DNA of 64,000 bases from Lathyrus oleraceus (lineage: Eukaryota > Streptophyta > Magnoliopsida > Fabales > Fabaceae). Shown here piece by piece: positions 12,463-23,300 of the stretch (the first letter of the stretch is position 1; every line of letters starts with the position of its first letter). Below the pieces are notes generated by a model. It was not told the origin of the DNA, made no database searches, and saw only the letters and a list, made by a program, of their open reading frames with translations. The stretch lies in NCBI RefSeq assembly GCF_024323335.1, contig NC_066581.1, positions 300,205,536 through 300,269,535 on the forward strand, written 5' to 3'. Position numbers and translations under genes: made by a program.

Positions 12463-12478
12463 AATTGCCCCCCAGCAA
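12463..12478 (-). other. Polypurine tract of the Tat element
   Basis: The minus strand reads TTGCTGGGGGGCAATT immediately before the 3' LTR, with the six-G run expected of a plus-strand primer. Confidence 0.75.
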
Positions 12479-12769
12479 AGACGTTTCGACCGTTGTTCTG
12501 GAGGAACAGTCATTTGTTGTCAATCAGTGTTTTGATGCCATGTCATTTAATCTTCATTAAATGCAAGTCTGATAATCTCAATTCCCAATGCAGGTTCATC
12601 ATTACACTTTCTCCACAATGTCACGTCTAGCCCACGTTCACAATCTACTTCCATCATTTCCTCACATCATGGTTTCTTTTCAACTTCCACCTCTTTATCA
12701 TTTCCATCAGAAATGGCCACGTGTCCCACTAACACCATTACCATCTAAAACGTTTCAACATCTTCTTCC

Positions 12770-12777
12770 TATAAATA
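12770..12777 (+). promoter_or_regulatory. TATA box of the antisense PMD gene
   Basis: TATAAATA lies 110 bases before the ATG at 12887 and is followed by a pyrimidine-rich leader. Placement and spacing fit a plant polymerase II core promoter on the strand opposite gag-pol, inside the element and outside the LTR. Confidence 0.65.
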
Positions 12778-12886
12778 CCCATAAACCTTTTCTTTAAACC
12801 CTTTTACGTTTCAGATTTCCTTTTTTCATACCCATTTCTCAAGCTTTTCACATTTTCTGAGAAATCTTCTTCAGTTTTTTCCAGCA

Positions 12887-15800
12887 ATGGCGCCTCAAAA
12901 ACCCTCAAGCAGTAAACACTCCAAGAAGAAACAAGACTCATCTTTTCCTCCTGTGCATGATTTAAAAGGGCCAATGACCATTGGAAATCAACAGTATGTT
13001 CCGGAACCTCCAAATGAAAAGGAAAAAGACTGCATCTATAAATCTCAGGTACTAATCCCTGTTCTTATTTCTGGAAATTATCACGCTATGTTAGGTCCCC
13101 TTCCAAATCCAGAGATTAAACCAGAGCGTTTAAGAGAATTTTTTCCATCTTACTTTCACACAAAACCCATAGGCGCTGGAAGAAAACCTCAGCCTAAAGA
13201 GAAAGTTGTAGAACAAAAAGATTCATCGAGTTCGACGGATATTGGAGAGTTGGACTTAACCTATTTGAATTTTCCCAGGATATTTAGAACCTGCCCATGG
13301 TCGAAAGATCCTTCTGACTACGTATCTTGGTTAGATAAAATCGAAAAAGTTAAAGGGTCTTTTGGAAAGAAGTAGGCATTTTCGACCTTATCCAGTTGTC
13401 GAGAGTAGGACCCAATATCTGCCCAAATATGCTTTTGGCTTCTCTCTACTTTTGGGATAGTACTTACAACACCTTTCACCTTCCTTGTGGGATGGTTACG
13501 CCTACCCTTTTCGACGCAGCAGCCATTGTTGGTCTTCACCCCAATGGTATAGATTTCGACCCTACTGTCTTAAGTGAAGATACCATTGCTTTCGAGACTA
13601 GCCTTGCACCCTACTCCTTATTCATGTCCTATTACCATGATAAGAGTACCACTGAAGTTTTAGATGTCGAACATATAGCCTTTTTGACACTATGGCTGTC
13701 CAAATATGTGTTCTGTTCTCGCTCTCTTCAAGTTGCCAAGAGATTTATCACCATAGCCAATCAGCTTCATGCAGGCACGAAACTATGTTTGAGCGAAATG
13801 ATTCTGGCGAATCTCTATGAATCTCTGAGCGAGAGCGTACATTTCTTAAAAAACACCAAACCCAAGGGAAAATCAACTTATCAGGACCTTTTTGGCTCTT
13901 GCAACTATGGCTCAATGCCACCTTTGAAGCTAGTCTTCCTGTAGCACCAGAAATAGATGAAGAAGAAGTAAACAATAGGACTGTCGAATGGCCAAGATTA
14001 GTGCTACTAACGCCAACTGATGAAGGAATCAGCCTTCGACAAGCTTTTAAAAGCTATGTTATGATGTTTGCTAAAAGTCATCAATTTACTTCGACCATGG
14101 CACCTTTTGCTGATAGAAAAATCGGACCTAAGTGGTTTACCCAACAACTGCCCTTGGAGATGCAAAAGGACGAAAACACATTTCTGAATGTTTGGGAATC
14201 GTTCTTGACCCCTAGGCTCCTTTTTTCTTATCGTAACACCACTAAAAACCAAATTGCTTTGATAGTTTATCAACCCAACCTTGTTTCTAGACAATTTGGT
14301 CTAATTCAAATCAAACCTCAACCTATATTCCCCAAAAAGGGGTCCATCATCTTTTATAACTCCCTTCACACTGAAGACGAAGGCAGAGAGCTGTCGAAGA
14401 AACTAGCTGATGCTTCTCTCGACATTCGACCAGTTATTTTTCGACCATCATTCTTATGCACTCCTGAGTTTGATGAATGGTGGAAGGATTATTATTCCAA
14501 CAAATTTTTTGACGTAGCTGCTTTTGCTACACATTTGACCAATGCTTTCGCTTTTGTGCAGGATCGGACCAAAAAAGGTATTCCACGACATATTAAGGAA
14601 ATACAGAAATTTCAAAAATATTTTGAAACTGCGTATAGACCTGATGATCTTAGTCGAACCATATGCGAAGCAGCGGCCGAATTAAAACGTAAATTGACAG
14701 AGAAGTTCAAAAAACTGTCATTGCCTTCCAATCTTTCACCAGAGGCGCGCTATGACCTGGCTTTCAATTGTCATCCACCAAAGTTTCCTCCTTTGCCAAC
14801 TGCTGACTTTGGGGTGGCGTTTGGTTTTCCACTTCCAGACTGGTTCCTTTGTGGGGATTTTATGAAAATTCTTCGTCAAAAGTATCAAAAACCTGCTGAG
14901 CGTGTGGTTCCGACTAAGTATCATCTGGGCGAATATCCAGGACACCTTCATATTGGAATAGAACACGTTCGCGTGGAAGATACCATTCTTGAAGGTGTTC
15001 ACAGAAAAATATGATTTTTCTTTCTGTTATTCTAACTGTCTTATCATGTATCTCTTATATTTGTTTCTGAATTTTCTTTCTTTCCTTAGCCGTGAAGATC
15101 CCTGCTAAGAAAGCTGCTGTCGAAGCGTCGCCCAGTACTGCTAAGAAGCCTTCGACAAAGGTACAACACTTTTTTTTTTATTATTTTCCTTCCATTATTC
15201 AAAACTAACTGGCTTTGGCCTGTATGACTAGGTAAGTCGAAAACCCTCAACAATCCAAAAGAAGAAGAGTGAAGAGGAGAGAAAAGAGGATAAAGTCCCT
15301 AGTGAAGAGTCTGGTGATGAATCTCCAGAGTTAATCCCTCCCCCTCAGAAGAAAAAGAAACTCACGAAGGTCTCTTCCCAAAGGTCCATTGTTAACCCAA
15401 TCAGGAAGGATTCTGCCAGTACTTCTCCTGCCAAGCCTCAGTCGAAAGATATGGGGAGTGGGAAATCCGGTTTTAATACTGAAATTCCTGAGGTAATTTT
15501 TTTTTTTTTATTTCGACGGCATATGTTTACCTTTCCTACATCTTTTCTTCTAAATCTTAGAATTTATTTTTTAGGAACAAGTGGCTGTCGAAAAAACGCC
15601 TGAGAAATTTTTGGAGGAAACAGCCCCAGAGGAAGATGTCCCCACAAGTGACCATGATATGCAAACCGTAGAAGAATTCGACACTACAGTGGGTGACGCC
15701 TCTGAAGATGAATCTCCTCCTCATCCAGGATTGCATGTTGCACCTCAGGGTGATGATATTGAAATGGAGGTTGTAGTCGAAGATGATCCTGAAGATGGAG

Positions 15801-16672
15801 CTGCCAGAGATGGGGACAACCAGTCGAAACGAACAGAGGTTGAGCGTATTTCGACGCGAAGCACTCCACCTGCTTCTGACCGGGCCCAAGGGAGTGGCAA
15901 ATCAACTGGTTCGACCAGTTTCTCTCGCGAGGAGCTTGAAAATCTCAAAGTGTAAAGACCTTTGGAGTATCTGAAAGCCATGCTTAGCACCCGTTTTAAT
16001 TTTCAGGATTCTTCGCAGAGTAGTTCGACCACTTCTGGGGCAACTTCTGAAGCACCATCACTTGGCAGCCTCCTGACCAAGATCAAAACGAAAATCCTTG
16101 ATGTCGATTTGTTTAAAGTCTTGGAAGAGAATTCCCTTGCTCAAATTGGTCTTAAGAAAATCTTGAAGCAAGTGAATGTTTTGGAAACTTCTGCTGAGAT
16201 TGGAAGTTTCGTGATGGAGTTGATGACTCTCATTGACTTGGCCACTGCAGATCTCCATCGTCAAAGGGATCTTACCGCTCAAATCTCCTCCAAGTCTGAA
16301 ACTCAAACTGCTGAATGGGATGCCGTTTCGACTTCGACTGACAAAGTTTCAAAATTGCAAAAGCTCTCTGAAACGTATGTTGAAGAAGTTGCTGCTTGCA
16401 ATGACAATATTCAAAAATGGAAAACACAGATAGCAGCACTTCAAGAAAAGATCTCTCAAGAGGAGAAACGTAAGGCATCCATTCAGCAACCCAAGCAGAG
16501 CGAGATTGACGAAGAATTGAGGGTGGGTATTCGACATGCAGAGAAAGCCCATCAACTTAGTCAGGAGATTGAGACTCTCTCTACTCTCAAAAGTCTTTGT
16601 GATCATCGAATCCAACTCCAGAGGCAGAAGTTCGCCACTTTGAAGGAAACTTTTGCCAATTTTAATTTTTAG
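12887..16672 (+). pseudogene. Antisense plant-mobile-domain gene inside the Tat element
   Basis: A multi-exon gene on the strand opposite gag-pol. The ATG at 12887 opens a Lys/Ser-rich N-terminus. A PMD-like domain follows: LSRVGPNICPNML, STYNTFHLPCGMVTPTLFDA, then LANLYESLSESV, then GPFWLLQLWLNATFEASLP, ending near 15000. Two one-base frame breaks interrupt it, at a T4 run (about 13354) and an A4 run (about 13869). Likely GT-AG introns follow (about 15000-15090, 15161-15231, 15493-15574); the exons encode Lys-rich then acidic linkers. After an in-frame TAA (15953-15955), the same frame continues to a 230-residue coiled-coil tail ending at 16672. PMD proteins occur in host silencing factors and in transposons. 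Extra frames, some antisense and some with domains shared with DNA transposons, have been reported in Tat-lineage elements. Function is unknown. Confidence 0.75.
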
Positions 16673-16773
16673 TCGAATTTATTTAGCAACTCTCAGCCCT
16701 TTGAGGCTTTCTTTGTAATAACTTTTGAATGCCATTTTTATTTGGCCCATCTTATCACAATTATGTTTTGCAC
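16673..16773. other. Convergent gap between PMD gene and integrase
   Basis: Only 101 bases separate the two stop codons of convergently oriented genes, so both transcripts must terminate here or overlap. I see no obvious polyadenylation signal beyond AT-rich sequence. Confidence 0.5.
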
Positions 16774-19008
16774 TTATTCTGTTACTACTTTTACTTCCTG
16801 CAATATAGGCTTATATTTTTTCAAATACTTGCCATTTATTCTTAGGATTCTCTTATCCTTCTCTATTTCTTCTATTTCATACGCGCCGTTTGAAAATGTT
16901 CTCAAGACCTGGAAAGGTCCCTCCCATTTAGGAGACCACTTTCCCATTAATTTATCCTTTCGATCCATAGGAAGGATTACTTTCCACACAAGATCACCTA
17001 TTAAGAAGGTCTTGAATCTTACTTTCTTGTTGTAAAATCTTTCGACTCTCTCCTTTTGTCTTCTTATTAGGTCTAGCGCGCGCAGCCTTTCTTCGTCTAA
17101 ATCAACTAGTTCGTCCATCATCATACTCCAATATGTATCTGATGGGATTTTATGATGCCTTTGTACTCTGACTGACTGCAGATATATTTCGACTGGCAAA
17201 ACTGCATCGTGTCCGTAAGTCAACTTGAATGGAGTCGAATTCGTTGCCTCTTTGGGGGACGTTCGACAAGCCCACAAGGCTTGATCCAAAGTCTTATGCC
17301 AATTTCTAGGCTTTTTCCCCACATGCTTCTTAATCAAGTTTATCACTACCTTGTTGGCTGCTTCAACTTGCCCATTTGCTTGAGCGTAGTAAGGTGTCGA
17401 AGTAAGGAGCTTAAAACCTGTTTCTTGTGCAAACTTCTGCATGTTTTTACCGGTGAACACAGATCCTTGATCTGTTGTTATTGTCTCAGGTATCCCAAAT
17501 CTGTAGATTATGTATTTTTGGATAAAGTCTATGACTGCTTCTTGATCCACATTCGCCAATGGTATGGCTTCGGTCCATTTTGTGAAATAGTCTATCCCAA
17601 CCAAAATGTACCTTTGCCCTTTTGAGGAAGCTGGTCGAATCTCTCCGATCAAGTCCAACGCCCATCCTCTGAATGGCCAAGGTTTTATAATTGAGTGCAA
17701 CTCACTTGCAGGGACATGAGGTATGCCTGCATGTACTTGACATTCCTGACAACCTTTTGCGAATTCGACACAATCTTTCAGCATTGTTGGCCAATACATT
17801 CCTTGTCGAAATAAAAGCCACTTCATTTTGTGACGTGCTTGGTGCGCGCCACACGCTCCACTGTGTACATTCGACAAGGCTATGTAGGCTTCGTCCTCAC
17901 TCAGGCATTTCAACAAAACTCCTTCTGCAGTCTTTTTGAACAATTCATTTTCCAAAAGTACGTAACTCAAAGCTCTGTATTTTACCTTTCTTTCCGCTTT
18001 CTGATTTGGGTCTTGTAGATAATCCTTGACAGGCTTTCTCCAGTCTGTTATTCCTGAATCATCTATGTTGAATATCTCGAAGTTTTCTTCGTCACCGTAT
18101 CCTAATCTTATTGACTCTAGATCTGATGGGGACAACTTGGTGGACACGACTCTTCTTCTGACTTCAATGGCTTCTTCTAACTTTTCCTTCGACACTTTGT
18201 ATCCGGACGCTAGTTGAGCAAGATCATTCGCTTCTTGATTCTTCAACCTGGGAATGTGCCTGAAGACGACGTTGTCGAATGCTTTGAGAAGTCTATTGGC
18301 TATTACAAAGTACATGATTAAATTTTCTTTCACGCACTTATACTCTTTCGTCAACTGCTTTATTACCAGTTCGGAATCACCCATTATTTCGACTCTCGTT
18401 GCCCCCAATTTCAACAAGATTTCAAGTCCAGCGATCAAAGCTTCGTATTCTGCTTCATTATTTGAACACAGACTTTCAACTTTGTACTTGAATTTTGTTG
18501 GAATTTTTTCAGGAGAAATAATCAACATCCTAACGCCCGTTCCGTTTTTATGACTGGAACCGTCGAAGTACAGTTTCCAAGGTTCCAGTTCGACGTATTC
18601 CACGTCTTCGTTTATAGAGTGGTCCGCTATGAAATCAGCGACCACTTGTCCTTTCACTGCTTTTAAAGGCAGATATTTCAAGGAGTATTCTGTTAAAGCT
18701 AAAGCCCACTTTCCAATTCGACTATGTAAAATAGATTTAGATAACATATACTTTATTACGTCGAAATGGGAAGAAATATATACATCGACAGGTTTTATAT
18801 AATGCTTTAGTTTGATACAAGAGAAATATACACATAGGCATAACTTTTCTATAATGCTATATCTAGTTTCGGCATCGTTCAGGACTCTACTGAGATAATA
18901 AATGGCCCTTTCGACGCCATTCTCATCTTCTTGACACAACATACTTCCTAATGTTTTGTCTGATGCCGAAATGTACAATCTCATATTTCTTTTTCTGCAA
19001 GGAGACAT
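16774..19008 (-). CDS. pol: Tat element RNase H, archaeal-type RNase H and integrase
   Basis: 744 codons. Residues about 9-130 are the gypsy RNase H (ISASDKTLGSML, GQVVADFIADH). Residues about 146-270 are the second, archaeal-type RNase H unique to Tat-group elements (LYFDGSSHKNGTG, NNEAEYEALIAGLE, GDSELVIKQL). Integrase follows: zinc HHCC region (ARHKMKWLLFRQGMYWPTM to CQECQVH), catalytic core with DLIGEIRP, TDQGSVFTG and NGQVEAANK, and a C-terminal LVWKVILP...KWEGPFQV stretch. There is no chromodomain. It joins the RT frame by a one-base shift at the overlapping TGATG (plus strand 19006-19010). Because RT and RNase H are normally one polypeptide, this is more likely a one-base deletion than a real start. 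Confidence 0.88.
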   Translation of the reverse strand: MSPCRKRNMRLYISASDKTLGSMLCQEDENGVERAIYYLSRVLNDAETRYSIIEKLCLCVYFSCIKLKHYIKPVDVYISSHFDVIKYMLSKSILHSRIGKWALALTEYSLKYLPLKAVKGQVVADFIADHSINEDVEYVELEPWKLYFDGSSHKNGTGVRMLIISPEKIPTKFKYKVESLCSNNEAEYEALIAGLEILLKLGATRVEIMGDSELVIKQLTKEYKCVKENLIMYFVIANRLLKAFDNVVFRHIPRLKNQEANDLAQLASGYKVSKEKLEEAIEVRRRVVSTKLSPSDLESIRLGYGDEENFEIFNIDDSGITDWRKPVKDYLQDPNQKAERKVKYRALSYVLLENELFKKTAEGVLLKCLSEDEAYIALSNVHSGACGAHQARHKMKWLLFRQGMYWPTMLKDCVEFAKGCQECQVHAGIPHVPASELHSIIKPWPFRGWALDLIGEIRPASSKGQRYILVGIDYFTKWTEAIPLANVDQEAVIDFIQKYIIYRFGIPETITTDQGSVFTGKNMQKFAQETGFKLLTSTPYYAQANGQVEAANKVVINLIKKHVGKKPRNWHKTLDQALWACRTSPKEATNSTPFKLTYGHDAVLPVEIYLQSVRVQRHHKIPSDTYWSMMMDELVDLDEERLRALDLIRRQKERVERFYNKKVRFKTFLIGDLVWKVILPMDRKDKLMGKWSPKWEGPFQVLRTFSNGAYEIEEIEKDKRILRINGKYLKKYKPILQEVKVVTE

Positions 19009-20372
19009 CAGGATTGGGGATTAGCCAGGTACTCCTTGATTTTGTCGAAAGCCGCTTGCTGTTCTTGCCCCCATGCGAAGTCTTCTTTCTTTAGTCGAAG
19101 TAGAGGAGAGAAAGCTTGTGTCTTCCCACTGAGGTTGGAGATGAATCTTCTGAGAAAGTTGATTTTCCCTAGCAGAGACTGCAACCCCTTTTTGGTTGAT
19201 GGCGCTTTCGCTTCCATTATGGCCTTGGCTTTATTTTCGTTTATTTCGATCCCCTTCTTATGGACCACAAAGCCTAAGAAATCACCCGCCTGCACACCAA
19301 AAGCACATTTAAGTGGGTTCATTTTCAAACCAAACTTCCTCATCCTTTCAAAAGACTGTCGAAGATGATCTATATGATTTTTTCCTGAAACAGACTTAAT
19401 CACAATGTCGTCAATATACACTTGCATGAAAGTTTCGATGAAATCATGAAAGATGGAATTCATGGCACGTTGGTAAGTCGCTCCAGCGTTCTTTAAACCA
19501 AAAGGCATTACTACCCATTCGTACGTTCCTATGGCTCCAGGACAACGGAAAGCCGTTTTAGGAACGTCTTCTTCAGCGATAAAAATTTGGTTATAGCCAG
19601 AGTATCCGTCTAGCATACTTAAGTACTCATGGCCGGCTGCAGAATCTATGAGCATTTCTGCCACTGGCATAGGATATTCATCCTTTGGGGTAGCCGAGTT
19701 TAAGTCTCGAAAATCAATACATACCCTAAGTTTGCCATTTTTCTTAATTACTGGAACAATATTTGCAATCCATTCGACATACCTGGTTGTGCGGATGAAC
19801 TTGCATCTTAGAAGTCTTTCGACCTCTTCTTTTATTTTCGACAGGATTTCTGGTGCGAAGCGTCTCGGAGTCTGCTTTACTGGCTTCTTCCCTTCCATTA
19901 TTGGCAACTGCATTTCGACCAGACTTCTGTCAAGACCAGGCATTTCGTCATAATCCCATGCGAAGCAATCTTTGAATTCTTTCAGCAACTGGACTATTTC
20001 GACCTTGAACTGGGGGTCCATTTTTGCGCTTATGTACGTTGGTCTATGTTCTGCCCCCGCTCCTATGTTTATCTCTTCTAAAGGATCCTGCGCCACCATC
20101 TTCTCGTTAGTTGACACTGGATCTTTTTCGAACCCCAGAGGTTCGTCGTCGTAAATGGCGTCAAGCTTTTGGTGTTGCCATCCGCCCATTTGGTTGGTGA
20201 CATGATCTTCCGCAACGTCTTCTTGAGGACATTGTTTGTTGGAGTTCTCTTGGTTGGCTTCGACAACCATATTTTTTACCTCAGCCTCAAGGGCCTCTTT
20301 TAGTTTGTTTTCGGCTATGTAAGCCGTAATCTTTTCGATCGCTGATTGTTCACTCGTCATCGTCAAATTCAC
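19008..20372 (-). CDS. pol: Tat element reverse transcriptase region
   Basis: 454 codons with Ty3/gypsy RT motifs: CIDFRDLNSATPKDEYPMP, LSMLDGYSGYNQI, FGLKNAGATYQR and the catalytic YIDD at about residues 319-322 (plus strand 19407-19418), then FLGFVVHKKGIE. RT copies element RNA to DNA. It is in the same frame as gag-protease, separated by a single TAG and six codons; the first ATG in the frame is at 20372, so readthrough, splicing or frame decay must explain expression. It stops at TGA (19008-19010), overlapping the ATG of the next frame by one base. The RT domain itself has no visible lesion. Confidence 0.88.
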   Translation of the reverse strand: MNLTMTSEQSAIEKITAYIAENKLKEALEAEVKNMVVEANQENSNKQCPQEDVAEDHVTNQMGGWQHQKLDAIYDDEPLGFEKDPVSTNEKMVAQDPLEEINIGAGAEHRPTYISAKMDPQFKVEIVQLLKEFKDCFAWDYDEMPGLDRSLVEMQLPIMEGKKPVKQTPRRFAPEILSKIKEEVERLLRCKFIRTTRYVEWIANIVPVIKKNGKLRVCIDFRDLNSATPKDEYPMPVAEMLIDSAAGHEYLSMLDGYSGYNQIFIAEEDVPKTAFRCPGAIGTYEWVVMPFGLKNAGATYQRAMNSIFHDFIETFMQVYIDDIVIKSVSGKNHIDHLRQSFERMRKFGLKMNPLKCAFGVQAGDFLGFVVHKKGIEINENKAKAIMEAKAPSTKKGLQSLLGKINFLRRFISNLSGKTQAFSPLLRLKKEDFAWGQEQQAAFDKIKEYLANPQS

Positions 20373-20390
20373 TACCCCATCCCGTCGGCG

Positions 20391-23300
20391 CTATATGAGT
20401 GGTTCCCCATATGTAAGTTTCGCATTCACTTCTTTATCCCACTGGAAACCATGCGTTGGATGTAGGTACATGGAGCAATAGGCATTGTCTGTCGTCTTCA
20501 AGTCGAATTCTGCCGGGCTGCAGGGAGGTATATGAGCCAGGTTTTTGTCGAAGCTTTGGCTGTTGACAGTGTTTACCTCGGTCATGAAGTAGCTTTGGTC
20601 AGCCTCGATGTTTTCGACGATTCCATCTGGCCTCCATATGGCTATCCGCTGGTGCATTGAAGAGGGTACAGCTCCTACGCCGTGAATCCATTCCCTACCA
20701 AGCAGCAGGTTGTAGTTGGATTTCGAAGCGATGACTATGAACATTGTAGGTCTTGTTATGGTTCCTACAGTTAAGTTCACTTGGATGACTCCCATAGTTG
20801 TCCCTATCTTCCCTTCGTAATTCGACAGCACCATGTTGTGAGGCTTCGCGTCCGAATCGTCTTTTCCAATCTTCTTCAGCATGTGGTGGGGCATCAAATT
20901 CACTGTCGCTCCCCCGTCCACCAGTATCTTATTCACGCCGACATTTTCCACCTTTCCTTTTATAAACAGAGGTTTCAAATGCGCTTTCATGGAGTCGTCT
21001 GGTCTTTCGAAAAAAGCGTTCTGCTCTTCGACGCATCCGTTGTTCATCACATAGTAGCAGACGGGCTTGTGTGCCATTGTTTCTTCCTCCATTTCGTCTC
21101 CTTCATCCTCAATTTCCATGACTCTATCATAGTCTCTAGGGAGAACAGAGACCACGTTGCAAATCACGTTGAAGGATGCCTCTGAGTCAGAGTTAAAACT
21201 GTCGGTTACTTCATCATCTTCCTGTATCTTCTCTTTCGACGCCACCGATTCGACAACTCTGCTAGGATTGATCTGGAGGGGAGTCTCTTTCCTGCTCCTT
21301 GTCTGACGATTGTTGCTAGATTCTGCTTCATTTGGACCATTCATGTTCTTTTTCGCCATCTCTATTTCTGCCCTCTTCTGCCTTTGGAACCTCCTCCATT
21401 GGGACTTGGACATGGGATTTTTGCCTTTGTAATTCTCTGACGGGTATGGTCTTGGCTTGTGTTTTTCCATTTCCTTCTTGCCCTCCATCGACGCGCCTCT
21501 CTGAACCTCGAACTTTCCCCATTTCTTCTGCCCCTGGGCGTCCCTAATGGGTTGAACCCATTTGTCGTCCGTCGCTTTGTCAGATGGTTTATAGGTGTTC
21601 TGGCGTCTCTCTCCGTGCCTCCACTGGTGGTGATCACTTCTCCTTGGGTCATACCTCACTGTTCCCCAATTCTCTTTCCTTTTGGTCTTATCCACCGCTT
21701 CCAGGTTGGTTGCTGCCTTCCTGTCGAAGACTGCGCTGCAGCGTGGGCACAACATCACTTCGGTTTTCATCCTTTGGCACCTCTTGATGAATTCCATTAA
21801 GTTTTCCTCCTCTCTAGGGTACGCCAGCCTTTGGTACTCTTTCTGACGACGCTCTTCGCCCTCTTCGACCTGGTCCTTCTGAGATATTTCTACCATATTT
21901 ACCCCAACATTTTGTTCGTCGGCGATGCTTAATTCGTTCATCTTCCTGATGAGCCTCTCTTCTTCGCCTTCGACGCCTTTTGGTGTCTGGTCGAACTCTT
22001 TCTCTGGGCAACAGCACCAAGATATGGTCCTGGGACCATGTTTGCAACAGCATTTGTTCCAATTCCTTCTGGGGTCTTCCATTGTCCTACGCAGAATCCC
22101 ACTGATCATGGGCTTCGAAGGACCGTTAGCGGCTTTCGCTTTGATTTTTGTGACCTCTTCACTGAAAGGCCCCATGGTGTTGACGCAGTTGGCGATATCA
22201 CCTTTCTTTGCTTTGTTAGAATCAAGGCCTTCAGCAGCCTTGTTTTCAATCGCTGGGTCTTCAGTAACCCCCCCCCCCTTCGTATTAGGGGCATGCTCAA
22301 TTGCGTCGACTGTCCCCTCATTGTTTTCTGAAGAGGCATCTCCCCAACCGCTTGGTTGGATTGTGTTGATGTCGATCTGAGAGCTTGCCGACGCGTTGTA
22401 CTTCACAAGAAAATCATATTTCCCACTTGGCTGTCCCAAGCGGTCCCAATTCTCCTCTTGTCGAAACTCCACATTCTCGACCGCATTGTCACCGTCCTTC
22501 TTGTCGAAACCTTCAGTAGTTTCTATTCTTTTCTGGCTTGCGAGATCATCAGTAATCTCGACCATGTTGACATTTGCGTCGAAGCTTCCAGGGGCTTCCA
22601 CCATTTCCAAATTGCCATCAGGAGCAACTTCGGCCTCCACCATGTTTACGACGGATGGTTCAGCGTAATGGGCTTCGACTGCTTGCATAGGATTCGAGTC
22701 GATCTTCATCTGTTGTTTTGGTTTGTCACCAAACTTCAGCCTTCCGTCCCGGATAGCATTTTGAACGAGATCCCTGAAAAGGAAACAACGAGACGTCTTA
22801 TGGCCCAGAAAATTATGGTATTTACAAAAACCTCTCTTTTTCTGTTGTTCCATAGGCGGTTCTTTAGCGCCTGGTGGTTTTATTAATTGACCATCTTTAA
22901 CCAACAGATCGAAGATTTCGTCACATTTGGTAATGTCGAACGTATAAGTCCTTTTGGGGAACTTATCGTTGGTTTCGACTGGGTTTCCGTTCGACGGAGT
23001 TAGTACTTTGCACGAATAAGGTGGCCCTTGTTTTAGTTCTGCTAGGTCGATTTCTTGTTCGTCGAAACTACTTGGTTCGTGTTCGTCGAACTCATCATCT
23101 TGGCGAACCCCTACGTAGGCTACCCTCTCTTTTTTATTCTTATTTGCCCTGAATTTTTCGTCCCTTAACCTTTCGACCTGTCTCACTCTATCCGCTAATT
23201 GTGCCATATCCCTCAGATACTGGGTATCTAGTTTCTTCCTTATAGAATAATCTAGTCCCCCTGCGGCCATTTCGACCAACTCATGTTCTGGCACTGGGGT

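Noticed and set aside
12137..12535. 132-residue open frame starting in the Tat 3' LTR (and its copy at 25274)
   Set aside because: It lies mostly in LTR sequence, occurs in both LTRs because these are repeats, and has no recognisable domain.
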